Below, in pieces: positions 45,878 to 55,131 of a DNA stretch of 64,000 nt. This DNA is from Microbacterium dextranolyticum (GTDB taxonomy: Bacteria; Actinomycetota; Actinomycetes; Actinomycetales; Microbacteriaceae). A program made the translations under genes and the position numbers. The stretch lies in NCBI RefSeq assembly GCF_016907295.1, contig NZ_JAFBBR010000001.1, positions 1,984,001-2,048,000 on the forward strand. The letters are read 5' to 3'. The notes beneath the pieces were generated by a model. That model was given only the letters and a program-made list of their open reading frames with translations. It did no database searches and had not been told where the DNA came from. Each line of letters begins with the position of its first letter. Within the stretch, counting starts at the first letter, position 1.

Positions 45878-46947
45878 GCGGTCGCCGACCCCGCCCACAG
45901 GTCGACGTCGATGGCATCCGCGACGGCATCGATGCGCTCGAGCTCTTCGGTCGTGAACGCCGGGCCGTTGAGGGCCGCGAGGTTCTCGTCGAGCTGTTCG
46001 GTGCGTGAGGCGCCGATGAGCGCCGAGGCGACCACCGGGTTGCGCAGCACCCACTGGATCGCGAGCTGCGCGAGGGTCTGGCCGCGCTCCTTCGCGACGA
46101 TGTCGAGGCTGCGGAGCGCCGCCAGGGCGTTCTCGCTCAGGCGTCCGCCGGGAAGCGACGAGCGCTGCTGGGAGCGGTCCGCGGTGCCGTCGCCGAGGTA
46201 CTTGTCGGTCAGTAGCCCTTGCGCGAGCGGGGTGAACGCGATCGCGCCCATTTCTTCCTGACCGAGCACGTCGGTCAGGCCGTCCTCGACCCAGCGGTTC
46301 AGGATCGAGTACGACGGCTGGTGGATGACCAGCGGGGTGCCGAGCGATCGAGCGATGGCCTTCGCCTCGGCCGTGCGCTCGGCGCTGTAGGACGAGATGC
46401 CGACGTAGAGCGCCTTACCCTGGCGCACGAGCGTGTCGAGTGCGCCGATCGTCTCCTCGAGCGGTGTCACGGGGTCGTAGCGGTGCGAGTAGAAGATGTC
46501 GACGTAGTCGAGCGACATGCGGGTGAGTGACTGCTCGGCGCTCGCCAGCAGGTACTTGCGTGAGCCGTAGGTACCGTACGGACCCGGCCACATGTCCCAC
46601 CCGGCCTTCGACGAGATGATCAGCTCGTCGCGGTACGGCGCGAGGTCCTCGCGCATCATGCGACCGAAGTTCGTCTCGGCCGACCCGTAAGGCGGGCCGT
46701 AGTTGTTGGCGAGGTCGAAGTGCGTGATGCCGCGATCGAACGCGTGACGCAGCAACGCGCGCTGGCGGTCGAAGGGGATGTTGTCGCCGAAGTTCCACCA
46801 GAGGCCGAGGGAGAGCGGCGGCAGGTAGAGCCCGCTCGTTCCCACCTGCCGGAACGTGGCGCTCTCGTAACGGTCGGCAGCAGCGGTGTAGGTGCGATGG
46901 ATGTCTCCGCCCCGCGTCGGCGGGAAGCGATTCTCGGTGTCGGTCAC
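45874..46947 (-). CDS. Aldo/keto reductase, YghZ (L-glyceraldehyde 3-phosphate reductase)-like
   Basis: This 357-residue TIM-barrel NADPH enzyme begins with the AKR core LPPLSLGLWWNFGD and THFDLANNYGPPYGSAE. The tetrad is visible: Asp and Tyr in DLANNYG, Lys in ISSKAGWDMWPGPYG, His in YSHRYDP. The PYGSAE/MWPGPYG segments are characteristic of the YghZ/AKR14 subgroup, which reduces methylglyoxal and L-glyceraldehyde 3-phosphate. The GTG start has TAGCCT six bases upstream, with GGAGG between. It precedes ispE in a coupled pair; detoxifying triose side products next to a triose-using pathway would make sense, but this is inference. Confidence 0.9.
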   Translation of the reverse strand: MTDTENRFPPTRGGDIHRTYTAAADRYESATFRQVGTSGLYLPPLSLGLWWNFGDNIPFDRQRALLRHAFDRGITHFDLANNYGPPYGSAETNFGRMMREDLAPYRDELIISSKAGWDMWPGPYGTYGSRKYLLASAEQSLTRMSLDYVDIFYSHRYDPVTPLEETIGALDTLVRQGKALYVGISSYSAERTAEAKAIARSLGTPLVIHQPSYSILNRWVEDGLTDVLGQEEMGAIAFTPLAQGLLTDKYLGDGTADRSQQRSSLPGGRLSENALAALRSLDIVAKERGQTLAQLAIQWVLRNPVVASALIGASRTEQLDENLAALNGPAFTTEELERIDAVADAIDVDLWAGSATA

Positions 46948-46953
46948 GCCTCC

Positions 46954-46959
46954 AGGCTA
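46954..46959 (-). promoter_or_regulatory. -10 box of the aldo/keto reductase-ispE operon
   Basis: On the minus strand TAGCCT, GGAGGC, then GTG at 46947. The box is compatible with a leaderless message even though the spacer resembles a Shine-Dalgarno. Confidence 0.5.
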
Positions 46960-47038
46960 TCGGCGCCCGCCGACCCGCGGGCGAGGCGGGTGAGTGCGCG
47001 CGCGGAGCCGCAGCGTGTCGGTGTCGACGGCGATCCGC

Positions 47039-47671
47039 TCACAACGAGGACTCGGCGACACTCTCCCCGCCGCGCACGAGGGGCGCGTGCCGCATCGCGA
47101 TCAGCCGGTCGATGGTCTCGAGCAACCGCACCGCGTCGGGGCGCGTGTCATCGGCCGGGTGATGCATCAGGGTGCGCAACGACGTCAGCGCCAGCACGAT
47201 TGCGGCGTCGGCGACGTCCGGCGAACCGGCACGCTCCTCGACGAGCAGGGCGAACTCCGCCTTCAGCGCGCCCATCCACTGGGTGAAAGTCGCGATCAGC
47301 TGCGGCTGCTCCGCCAGGAGCTTCTTGAGGCGGGACCGCTCGACGCCGGAGCTCATGGCGTCAGCCAGGAGTGCGCAGACCGCCGGGACCAGCTCCCCCT
47401 CGGCAGCACGGAACCGCTGTGCCGCCGAGGGGGAGATGATCTGATCGGGCAGGTTGAGCGCCGCCGCGGTCTTCGACGGGAAGTAGTTGAAGAATGTGCG
47501 AGGCGAGACCCCCACCTCTTCGCAGATCTGCTCCACCGTCGTGCCGTCGAAGCCATGACGTTCGACCAGGCGCAGGGCAGCATCGTGCAGGGCCGCCCGG
47601 CGCTGCGTCTTCTTGCGTTCGCGGAGGCCCGATGCCTCCGGCGTCTCCCCTGCGCACTGGTCATCGGTCAT
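47039..47671 (-). CDS. TetR-family regulator
   Basis: This 210-residue repressor has an N-terminal helix-turn-helix (TVEQICEEVGVSPRTFFNYF, about residues 43-62) and a helical ligand domain. It is encoded one base after the stop of the MFS exporter and is co-transcribed with it, so it probably represses that operon through the symmetric element at 49776-49805 and responds to an exported compound. The ATG at 47671 is the first start after the exporter; the longer frame would overlap the exporter's C-terminus. Confidence 0.9.
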   Translation of the reverse strand: MTDDQCAGETPEASGLRERKKTQRRAALHDAALRLVERHGFDGTTVEQICEEVGVSPRTFFNYFPSKTAAALNLPDQIISPSAAQRFRAAEGELVPAVCALLADAMSSGVERSRLKKLLAEQPQLIATFTQWMGALKAEFALLVEERAGSPDVADAAIVLALTSLRTLMHHPADDTRPDAVRLLETIDRLIAMRHAPLVRGGESVAESSL

Positions 47672-47672
47672 G

Positions 47673-49748
47673 TCAGACCTGCACCCCGATCGTTCCCGTG
47701 TCGCTGACCCCCGCCTTGTCGGCACGCTCCTGGAGAGCCGAGCGGGTGCGCAGCGGCGGCGCGCGGAAGAACCAGCTCAGCACGAACGCGAGCATCAGCA
47801 CGCCGAAGCCCACCCAGTAGATGACATCGACGGCCTGCGTGAAACCGACCATGAACGGTGCCGTGAGGGCGGGGTCCGCCCCGTTGAGGAACGACGTGTC
47901 GCTGACCGAGGTGCTGGCGCCCCCCGAGCCGCCCGACCCCGCGCTGTCGAGCGTGTCGGCGATGCCGGGAACGAGCGTGTCGACCCAGTACGTGCGCTGG
48001 CCGGCATCGCTCCAGTCGACCGACACCGTGCCGCCGACCACCGAGGCGTGAGCCTGGTCGGCGACGGTCTGCAGCGCCTGCGCCTCGGCGCCCGGGAGAG
48101 CCTCGGCGACCTTCTGATCGATCACGGTCTGAGCCGCCGATGCGGGCAGCTGCCCCGCGGCGACCGCCTGATTCACGGCGTCGGTGACCTGTCGGGTGAC
48201 GACATCCGACGCCGCCGTCTTGGCCTTCGCCGCACCCTCGTCCAGCTGCGTCTGCACATTCTGCTGCAGCGGCTCCACGATCGGAGCCCACAACTGCGTC
48301 ATGACGGCCTTGTTGTGCGGGGCCTCCGCCACCGCGGGGTCCAGTGCCGCGTTCAGCCCCGCGGTCAAGGTCGGCTTGTCGGCCATGCTGTGCACGATGT
48401 TGGCCGGCAGCAGCGTGAACAGCACCGACAGCATGATCGCGGTGCCGAGCGTTCCGCCGATCTGTCGGAAGAACGTCGCGGCGCTCGTCGCCACGCCCAT
48501 GTCCGGAGCCTCGACGGCGTTCTGGCTCGCCATGGTGAGCGACTGCATGAGCTGGCCGAGGCCGAGGCCCACCACGAACATCCCGATCATCATGAACCAC
48601 ACCGGACTGTCGGCCGAGACGAAGGTGAGGATCAGGAAGCCCATCGCGGTGGTGAACGTGCCGGTGCGCGGGAAGAATCCGTACTTTCCGGTGCGCGCGG
48701 TGATCTGGCCCGCCGTCATAGACGAGGCCATCAGACCGATCACCATCGGCAGCATGGCGAAGCCCGACTCAGTCGGCGTGAGCCCCGCCACGATCTGCAT
48801 GTAGAGCGGGATCGTCATCATCGCACCGAACATGCCGAAGCCGACCAGAACGCCGATGACGGTCGCCCACGAGAACGCGTTCGAGCGGAAGAGCCGGACC
48901 GGGATGATCGCATCGTTCTTCATCGCGATCTCGATCAGGACGAACCCGATCGCTCCGAGACCGCCGACGACGTAGCAGGCGATGGCGCCCGGCGAGCCCC
49001 AGCCCCACTCGCGGCCCTGCTCGGCCACGAGGAGCAGCGGCACCAGCGCGACGACCACCGCGGTCGCCCCCCACCAGTCGATCCGAGGGGTAGCGTGCGC
49101 ACCGACCTTCGGCAGATGCAGGAACGCGATGACCATGAACAGAGCGATCAGACCGATCGGCAGGTTGATCAGGAACACCCAGCGCCAGCCGGCGATCCAG
49201 AGGATCTCGTTCGCGCCGGCGAACAGTCCGCCCACGAGCGGACCGATCAGCGACGAGATACCGAAGACGGCGAAGAAGTAGCCCTGGTATTTCGCCCGCT
49301 CGCGCGGGGCGAGCATGTCGGCCATGATCGCGAGCGGCAGCGACATGAGCGCTCCCGCCCCGATGCCCTGGAAGGCGCGGAACCCGGCGAGCATCAGCAT
49401 CGAGGTCGAGAACGTCGACAGCACGGATCCCAGAATGAACACCGAGATGCCGAAGATGAACAGCGGGCGACGGCCGAAGATGTCGGAGAGCTTGCCGTAG
49501 ATCGGCACCGAGATCGTCGAGGTGATGAGGTAGGCGGTGGTTACCCACGCCTGCTGGTCGAGCCCCTGCAGATCGTCGCCGATGGTGCGGATCGCGGTTC
49601 CGACGATGGTCTGATCGAGGGACGAGAGGAACATGCCGGCCATGAGGCCGTAGATGACGAGGAGGATCTGCCGATGCGTCATGATCGGCTTCGACGCCTC
49701 GGAGCGCGCGATCGGGACGGCCCCGGTGCGAGTGGTGACAGTGGACAT
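47673..49748 (-). CDS. MFS multidrug exporter, EmrB/QacA (DHA2) type, with a large extracytoplasmic insert
   Basis: This 691-residue 14-helix proton antiporter starts at helix 1 with LSSLDQTIVGTAIRTIGDDL (the D-x-T-I-V motif), has motif A GKLSDIFGRRP and motif C-like GPLVGGLFAG. Between the last two helices lies a hydrophilic insert of about 190 residues (Gln/Ala-rich helices, then a Gly/Ser-rich stretch) that ordinary EmrB proteins lack; those are about 500 residues. The ATG at 49748 has AAAGG five bases upstream. It forms an operon with the downstream TetR gene. Confidence 0.92.
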   Translation of the reverse strand: MSTVTTRTGAVPIARSEASKPIMTHRQILLVIYGLMAGMFLSSLDQTIVGTAIRTIGDDLQGLDQQAWVTTAYLITSTISVPIYGKLSDIFGRRPLFIFGISVFILGSVLSTFSTSMLMLAGFRAFQGIGAGALMSLPLAIMADMLAPRERAKYQGYFFAVFGISSLIGPLVGGLFAGANEILWIAGWRWVFLINLPIGLIALFMVIAFLHLPKVGAHATPRIDWWGATAVVVALVPLLLVAEQGREWGWGSPGAIACYVVGGLGAIGFVLIEIAMKNDAIIPVRLFRSNAFSWATVIGVLVGFGMFGAMMTIPLYMQIVAGLTPTESGFAMLPMVIGLMASSMTAGQITARTGKYGFFPRTGTFTTAMGFLILTFVSADSPVWFMMIGMFVVGLGLGQLMQSLTMASQNAVEAPDMGVATSAATFFRQIGGTLGTAIMLSVLFTLLPANIVHSMADKPTLTAGLNAALDPAVAEAPHNKAVMTQLWAPIVEPLQQNVQTQLDEGAAKAKTAASDVVTRQVTDAVNQAVAAGQLPASAAQTVIDQKVAEALPGAEAQALQTVADQAHASVVGGTVSVDWSDAGQRTYWVDTLVPGIADTLDSAGSGGSGGASTSVSDTSFLNGADPALTAPFMVGFTQAVDVIYWVGFGVLMLAFVLSWFFRAPPLRTRSALQERADKAGVSDTGTIGVQV

Positions 49749-49775
49749 TCCAGCCTTTCCCAGGCTCACAAATTT

Positions 49776-49805
49776 TTGCAGACGCGCAATATTACATGAC
49801 TGCAA
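49776..49805. promoter_or_regulatory. TetR-type operator upstream of the exporter operon
   Basis: TTGCAGAC (49776-49783) and GACTGCAA (49798-49805) are inverted copies (7 of 8) with a 14-bp spacer containing the -10 candidate TAATAT (minus strand, 49789-49794). It is the only A/T-rich patch in the region and lies 28 bp before the exporter start codon. Confidence 0.55.
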
Positions 49806-49969
49806 GTTTTGTGCCAGCCGAGAGGGGCCGGCACGGACGCGCCCCCGGCGCGCCGGGGCGCGGCGATGTGCGGCGCCCGGCACCCGCGCGCGGGATCGCT
49901 GCTCGTCACCTGCCGGCGATCCGTCGGCCAGGCTTCGGCTGTGACGCCCGTGCGTGCGTCACGGACAGA

Positions 49970-50827
49970 TCAGACGGCGCCTCCGGCGTGGATGCGCGCG
50001 ACGGCGACGAAGTCGTCGATCGTCAGCTGCTCGCCCCGCAGCGTCGGGTCGACACCCGCGCGGGTGAGGAGGTCGCTCGCGGATGCCGCGGAACCGCCGA
50101 TCACCGGGGCGAGGGCCTGCCGCAGCATCTTGCGGCGCTGCTGGAAGGCGGCGTCGACGATACCGAACGTCGCGCGCCGCAGGTCGTCGTCGCCGCGCGG
50201 CTCAGGGTCGCGACGAAAGCCGACGAGCACACTGTCGACGTTCGGGACGGGCCAGAACACCTGGCGCGACACGGTGCCGGCGAGCCGCCACGATCCGTAC
50301 CAGGCGGCTTTGACGCTCGGGGCGCCGTACACCTTCGATCCGGGCGGGGCGGCGAGCCGCTCCCCCACCTCGGCCTGCACCATGACGACACCGCGCTCGA
50401 GCGCGGGAAAGGTCTCCATGAAGTGCAGCAGCACGGGCACGCTGACGTTGTACGGCAGATTCGCGATGAGCACGGTGGGGTCGCCGGGCAGCTCCGTGAC
50501 GCGGAGCGCATCGGCATCCACGACCGTCAACGCGCCCGCGGGCACGCCGTGCGCGGCGGCGGTGGCCGGCAGACGCTCGGCGAGACGGTGGTCGATCTCG
50601 ACGGCGGTGACGGAGGCCCCCGTCTCCAGGATCGCCAGGGTCAGCGACCCGAGCCCCGGGCCCACCTCGACGACGCGGTCGGCGGCGGTGACCTCGCCGA
50701 CGTGCACGATCTTGCGGACCGTGTTGGCGTCGACGACGAAGTTCTGCCCCAGCTTCTTGGTGGGTGTGACGTCGAGGTCGGCAGCGAGCGCGCGGATCTC
50801 CGCCGCGCCGAGGAGAGTCACGGGCAT
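49970..50827 (-). CDS. rsmA: 16S rRNA (adenine(1518)-N6/adenine(1519)-N6)-dimethyltransferase
   Basis: This 285-residue methyltransferase dimethylates two adjacent adenines near the 3' end of 16S rRNA; loss gives kasugamycin resistance. The SAM motif is VVEVGPGLGSLTLAILE, the catalytic motif is NLPYNVSVPVL (N-L-P-Y), and TPTKKLGQNFVVD is the usual N-terminal signature. The ATG at 50827 is chosen because TAGGGT ends seven bases before it; the GTG at 50836 lies inside that box. It begins about 150 bp after the heme operon. Confidence 0.95.
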   Translation of the reverse strand: MPVTLLGAAEIRALAADLDVTPTKKLGQNFVVDANTVRKIVHVGEVTAADRVVEVGPGLGSLTLAILETGASVTAVEIDHRLAERLPATAAAHGVPAGALTVVDADALRVTELPGDPTVLIANLPYNVSVPVLLHFMETFPALERGVVMVQAEVGERLAAPPGSKVYGAPSVKAAWYGSWRLAGTVSRQVFWPVPNVDSVLVGFRRDPEPRGDDDLRRATFGIVDAAFQQRRKMLRQALAPVIGGSAASASDLLTRAGVDPTLRGEQLTIDDFVAVARIHAGGAV

Positions 50828-50834
50828 GGCATCC

Positions 50835-50840
50835 ACCCTA
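50835..50840 (-). promoter_or_regulatory. -10 box of rsmA
   Basis: On the minus strand TAGGGT, GGATGCC, then ATG at 50827. The spacer is itself a copy of the over-represented heptamer described in the findings. Confidence 0.5.
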
Positions 50841-50922
50841 TCCGCCGCCCTTCGCGCTGCCCGCTCCCCTGGGCTCGCGGACTCGATCCGCCGCGGATGC
50901 CGGGCGCGCCGCCGTCACGAAG

Positions 50923-50989
50923 TCCGCAGAATGCCGCGTACTCCGCACGATCTGGGCCCATTCGTGCGGAGTACGTGACATCCTGCGGA
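50923..50989. terminator. 67-bp hairpin at the end of the heme operon
   Basis: GTACTCCGCACGA (50938-50950) pairs perfectly with TCGTGCGGAGTAC (50962-50974), and the outer TCCGCAG (50923-50929) pairs with CTGCGGA (50983-50989) after a small internal loop. It stands 45 bp beyond the hemL stop. Its length and symmetry are greater than needed for termination, so it may be a dispersed palindromic element. Confidence 0.6.
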
Positions 50990-51033
50990 GATGGTGCGCC
51001 GGAGCCGCAGCGCCGGAGCGGGTGCAGCGCGGC

Positions 51034-52341
51034 TCAGCCGACGGCCGCGCGCGCCGCAGCGGGCAGCGCGTCGACGATCCGCGCGATCACCTCGTCGTCG
51101 TGCGCCGCCGTGACGAACCAGGCCTCGAAGGCCGACGGCGGCAGCGAGACCCCCTGGTCGAGCAGGGCGTGGAAGAACCGGCCGTAGGCATCCGCGTCCT
51201 GCCGCTGCGCCGTCGCGTAGTCGGGCACGCCTCCGGCGACCTCGACACCGAAGAACACGCTGAACAAGGTGCCCGCCCGCTGGACGACATGCGGCACGCC
51301 GGCCTCATCGAGAGCGTCGTCGACGGCTCGCGAAAGGGTGCCGGATGCCTCGGACAGCCGCGCGTACACGGCGTCGTCCGCGAGTCGCAACGTCGCGAGC
51401 CCCGCGGCGACCGCGACGGGGTTCCCGCTCAGCGTTCCGGCCTGGTAGACGGGGCCCACGGGGGCGAGCAGGTCCATGACGTCGGCGCGTCCGCCGACGG
51501 CGGCGACGGGGAGGCCGCCGCCGATCACCTTGCCGAACGTGACCAGGTCGGGGACGACGTGCTCCCCCGCCTCGGCGAGCACCTGCGCGTAGCCGCCCGC
51601 CGCAGCGCGGAAGCCCGTGAGCACCTCGTCGCTGATGAGCAGCGCGCCGTTGTCCCGGCAGAGGCCCGCGAGGAACGACGTGAATCCGGATACCGGCGCC
51701 ACGACCCCCATGTTCGCGGCGGCCGCCTCGGTGATGACGGCGGCGATCCGGCCGGGGTGCGCCGCGAAGACCGCCTCGAGCGCGGCACGGTCGTTGTAGG
51801 GCACGACGAGGGTCTGCGCGGCGATCGCCGCGGGTACCCCGGCCGACCCGGGCAGCGCGAACGTCGCGAGCCCCGATCCCGCCGCGGCGAGCAGTCCGTC
51901 GGAGTGGCCGTGGTAATGGCCGGCGAACTTCACCAGCAGATCGCGCCCGGTCGCACCGCGCGCGAGGCGGATCGCCGTCATGGTCGCCTCGGTGCCCGTC
52001 GAGACCAGGCGCGCCTTCTCGACGGCGGGCACCCGTCGGACGATCTCCTCGACGAGCTCGGCCTCGGCGGGGGTCGGCGCGCCGAACGAGAGACCGCGGG
52101 CCGCGGCATCCTGCACGGCGGCGACGACCTCAGGGTGGGAATGACCCACCAGCGCGGGCCCCCAGCTGGCGACCAAGTCGATGTAGCGGCGCCCCTCGGC
52201 ATCGGTGATGTACGCGCCCTCGGCGCTCGTGACGAAGCGGGGTGTGCCGCCGACGGAGCCGTAGGCGCGCACGGGCGAGTCGACGCCCCCGGGGATCACC
52301 GCGCGGGCGCGCGCGAAGAGCTCGTCGTTGGTCGTCGTCAT
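51034..52341 (-). CDS. hemL: Glutamate-1-semialdehyde 2,1-aminomutase
   Basis: This 435-residue PLP enzyme turns glutamate-1-semialdehyde into 5-aminolevulinate, the step after HemA. The PLP lysine is in [25 protein letters not shown] binds the pyridine nitrogen, and [16 protein letters not shown] is the entrance loop. Length is normal. The ATG at 52341 overlaps the hemB stop (ATGA), making it the last gene of an eight-gene coupled operon. Its substrate comes from the divergent hemA gene at 59705. Confidence 0.96.
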   Translation of the reverse strand: MTTTNDELFARARAVIPGGVDSPVRAYGSVGGTPRFVTSAEGAYITDAEGRRYIDLVASWGPALVGHSHPEVVAAVQDAAARGLSFGAPTPAEAELVEEIVRRVPAVEKARLVSTGTEATMTAIRLARGATGRDLLVKFAGHYHGHSDGLLAAAGSGLATFALPGSAGVPAAIAAQTLVVPYNDRAALEAVFAAHPGRIAAVITEAAAANMGVVAPVSGFTSFLAGLCRDNGALLISDEVLTGFRAAAGGYAQVLAEAGEHVVPDLVTFGKVIGGGLPVAAVGGRADVMDLLAPVGPVYQAGTLSGNPVAVAAGLATLRLADDAVYARLSEASGTLSRAVDDALDEAGVPHVVQRAGTLFSVFFGVEVAGGVPDYATAQRQDADAYGRFFHALLDQGVSLPPSAFEAWFVTAAHDDEVIARIVDALPAAARAAVG

Positions 52342-53333
52342 GTCAGGCTCCGCCCCTCGTTCAGCCATCCGGCGACCTCGATCGCCCAGTACGTCAGGAT
52401 CGCTTCGGCACCCGCGCGACGGATGCCGATCAGGCTCTCGCCGATGGCCCGCTCACGGTCGATCACCCCGGCTGCCGCGGCGAGCTCGATCATCGCGTAC
52501 TCCCCCGACACCTGGTACGCCCAGACCGGCACGCTCGAGACGCCGGCGACATCGGCGAGCACGTCGAGGTAGGGGCCCGCGGGCTTGACCATGACGATGT
52601 CGGCACCCTCGTCGATGTCGGCGAGGGCCTCGTTCCGGCCCTCGCGCCCGTTCGCGGCGTCGAGCTGGTACGTGCGCCGGTCGCCCGTCAGGGTGGATTC
52701 GACGGCGTCGCGGAACGGTCCGTAGAACGCCGAGGCGTATTTCGCGGAGTAGGCGAGGATCACGACGTCGCTGCGGCCGGCGGCATCCAGCGCGGCGCGG
52801 CACGCGGCGACCTGGCCGTCCATCATGCCGGAAAGCCCCAGGATGTCGGCACCGGCATCCGCCTGGGCGAGCGCCATGCGCGCGTAGATCTCGAGCGTCG
52901 CATCGTTGTCGACCGAGCCGTCGGCGGCGAGCACACCGCAGTGGCCGTGGTCGGTGAACTCATCGAGGCACAGGTCGGCCTGCACGGTGATCCGCCCCGC
53001 GGCGGCCCGCGCCGCCACCGCGATCGCCCGGTTCAGGATGCCCGCGGGGTCGGTCGCTCCCGATCCGACGGCATCGCGCACCTCGGGCACGCCGAACAGC
53101 ATGATGCCGCCGATGCCCGCCGACACCGCCTGCTCGACGAGGACCGGCACCGCCTCGAGGGGATGCTGGGCGACACCGGGCATGCTCGCGATGGGCTGTG
53201 CGGCGTCGATCCCCTCTTTCACGAAGACGGGGAGCACGAGGCGCCGGGGGGTCAGATCGCTCTCGGCGACGAGACGGCGGAGCACCGGGTTCTGGCGCAG
53301 CCGGCGGAGCCGGCGCACAGGGTAGGCGGTCAT
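52338..53333 (-). CDS. hemB: Delta-aminolevulinic acid dehydratase (porphobilinogen synthase)
   Basis: This 331-residue TIM-barrel enzyme condenses two 5-aminolevulinates into porphobilinogen. Schiff-base lysines are in [15 protein letters not shown] and MVKPAGPY. The active-site metal segment reads [14 protein letters not shown]: the middle cysteine of the three-Cys zinc site is Asp here, an intermediate type. The start at 53333 overlaps the hemD stop (ATGA). Confidence 0.96.
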   Translation of the reverse strand: MTAYPVRRLRRLRQNPVLRRLVAESDLTPRRLVLPVFVKEGIDAAQPIASMPGVAQHPLEAVPVLVEQAVSAGIGGIMLFGVPEVRDAVGSGATDPAGILNRAIAVAARAAAGRITVQADLCLDEFTDHGHCGVLAADGSVDNDATLEIYARMALAQADAGADILGLSGMMDGQVAACRAALDAAGRSDVVILAYSAKYASAFYGPFRDAVESTLTGDRRTYQLDAANGREGRNEALADIDEGADIVMVKPAGPYLDVLADVAGVSSVPVWAYQVSGEYAMIELAAAAGVIDRERAIGESLIGIRRAGAEAILTYWAIEVAGWLNEGRSLT

Positions 53334-54130
53334 GACGAGCCTTTCGTGTGGGCGAGCGCGGCGCCGTCGAGTTCGGCGAGGAGCGCATCGACGCTCTGGG
53401 TGCGGGCGGTATGCGAGACGGTGAACCCGAGGCGCTCGGCGTCGCGCGTGGTGCCCGGTCCGATCGAGGCTACCCGGACGCCGTCTCGGAGCGGCCCGAC
53501 CTGCCGACGCAGCTCGCGGGCCACGCTGAGCGAGGTGAGCAGCACGACGTCGATGTCTCCGGATGCCAGCTCGCGGGCGACCTCGACCGGAAGGTCGACT
53601 CCGACCGTGCGGTAGGCGATGCAGACGTCGACCGCGAAGCCGCGCAGCTGCAGCTCGTCGCTGACGACGGCGCTGGCGAGGTCGGAGCGGACCACGAGGG
53701 AGCGTCCGGATCGAGCGGGTGTCCGCCCGGCGCACCACTGGGTCGCGAGCGCTGCGGCAGACGACTCTCCGGCGGGGACGAAGGCGGCCTCGACGCCCAG
53801 CGACGCGACGGCTCGCGCAGTGGCGGGGCCGACGGCGGCGATCCGGGTCTCACGCGGCACGTCGACCCCGTGCGAGACGATTTGCTCGATGCTCGCCGCG
53901 CTCGTGACGAACAACCACGAGTAATCGCCCGCCGCCAGTGCGGCGAAGGCGCGATCCCGCTCGGCGGCGTCGCGCGGCGGGGCCGAGGCGATGAGCGGGG
54001 CGATCACCGGCTCGCCGCCCCGCCGCGCGACCTCGCGCGCGACCCGATCTCCCCACGACCCGCCGCGGGGAATGAGCACGCGCGCGCCGCGCAGCGTGCG
54101 CGCGGCGGCAGGGCCTGCGATGCCGCTCAC
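53330..54130 (-). CDS. hemD: Uroporphyrinogen-III synthase
   Basis: This 266-residue enzyme closes hydroxymethylbilane to uroporphyrinogen III. The family is poorly conserved; recognisable parts are the N-terminal RVLIPRGGSWGDRVAREVA, WLFVTSAASIEQI, AVGPATARAVASLGV and VLLTSLSVARELRRQ, giving two alpha/beta lobes. Position between hemC and hemB supports the call. The GTG start overlaps the hemC stop (GTGA), and the open frame further upstream is Arg-rich antisense-like sequence inside hemC. Confidence 0.92.
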   Translation of the reverse strand: MSGIAGPAAARTLRGARVLIPRGGSWGDRVAREVARRGGEPVIAPLIASAPPRDAAERDRAFAALAAGDYSWLFVTSAASIEQIVSHGVDVPRETRIAAVGPATARAVASLGVEAAFVPAGESSAAALATQWCAGRTPARSGRSLVVRSDLASAVVSDELQLRGFAVDVCIAYRTVGVDLPVEVARELASGDIDVVLLTSLSVARELRRQVGPLRDGVRVASIGPGTTRDAERLGFTVSHTARTQSVDALLAELDGAALAHTKGSS

Positions 54131-55131
54131 CGGCTGCTCCCGGGGAGATCGGCGAGGTCGGCGGCACCGCCTGCCAGAAGCTCGTCGACGACGTCGGCCG
54201 CGGCGGCATCCCGCCCCGCATCGTCGCCGATATCCGTGCGGGCGAGCGCGCGCTCGACCCGCACGCTGCGCACGCCGTCGACGGCGTAGACCTCGGCGAG
54301 CAGCACCACGGATCCCGCGGGATCGACGCGCGCCGAGATCCCCACCGGAGCGGCGCATCCGGCTTCGAGGCGGCGGAGCACCGCACGCTCGAGCAGCGCC
54401 GTGGCCTCCGTGTCGGCATCCGTCAGCGCAGCGAGTGCCGGCGCGAACGGATCGTCGCTGCGCACCTCGACGGCCAGCGCCCCCTGACCGGCCGAGGTCG
54501 GCCAGGCATCCGTCTCGAACGCGTCGTCGATCCGGTCGGGGCGGCCGATGCGCGCCAGGCCGGCCTCGGCCAGCACGACGGCGTCGTACTCGCCCTCGTC
54601 GACCTTGCGCAGCCGCGTGTCGACGTTGCCGCGGATGCCGCGGACGACCAGGTCGGGTCGTCGACGCAGCAGCTGGGCGACGCGTCGCGGCGAACCGCTG
54701 CCGACCACGGCGCCCTCGGGGAGGTCGTCGAGCGTCAGCCCGCTACCGGCGCCGTCGCGCTCGAGGCGGGCCGGGCGGGCGGTGCACAGGACGTCGCGCA
54801 TGGATGCCCGCTGCGGCACGGCGCCGATGCACAGGCCGTCGACGGGCCCGGTCGGTAGATCCTTCATGGAGTGCACGACGATGTCGCAGTCTCCGCGCAG
54901 CAGCGCATCGCGCAGCGCCGCGACGAACACTCCCGTTCCGCCGAGCTGCGCCAGCGGCCCGGTGAGCACGTCTCCCGCGGTCGTGATCGGCACGAGCTCC
55001 ACCGTGCGCCCGGTGGCCGCGCGGACCGCCTCGGCGACCGTGCCCGACTGCGTCGTCGCGAGCAGGCTCGCGCGCGTGCCGAGGCGCACCGGCGGGTGGA
55101 TGCCTCGTGCGTCGGCGACGGCACCGGTCAC
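54127..55131 (-). CDS. hemC: Hydroxymethylbilane synthase (porphobilinogen deaminase)
   Basis: This 334-residue enzyme links four porphobilinogens. RLGTRASLLATTQS opens the protein, VVHSMKDLPTG and GSGSPRRVAQL are substrate-binding loops, RGNVDTRLRKVD follows, and the dipyrromethane cofactor cysteine is C259 in LEAGCAAPVG. The GTG at 55131 overlaps the hemH stop (GTGA). Confidence 0.96.
   Translation of the reverse strand: MTGAVADARGIHPPVRLGTRASLLATTQSGTVAEAVRAATGRTVELVPITTAGDVLTGPLAQLGGTGVFVAALRDALLRGDCDIVVHSMKDLPTGPVDGLCIGAVPQRASMRDVLCTARPARLERDGAGSGLTLDDLPEGAVVGSGSPRRVAQLLRRRPDLVVRGIRGNVDTRLRKVDEGEYDAVVLAEAGLARIGRPDRIDDAFETDAWPTSAGQGALAVEVRSDDPFAPALAALTDADTEATALLERAVLRRLEAGCAAPVGISARVDPAGSVVLLAEVYAVDGVRSVRVERALARTDIGDDAGRDAAAADVVDELLAGGAADLADLPGSSR

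Noticed and set aside
47613-49799. 728-codon open frame opposite the MFS exporter
   Set aside because: Translates to His/Arg/Asp-rich sequence typical of antisense high-GC frames; the sense strand encodes clear MFS motifs.
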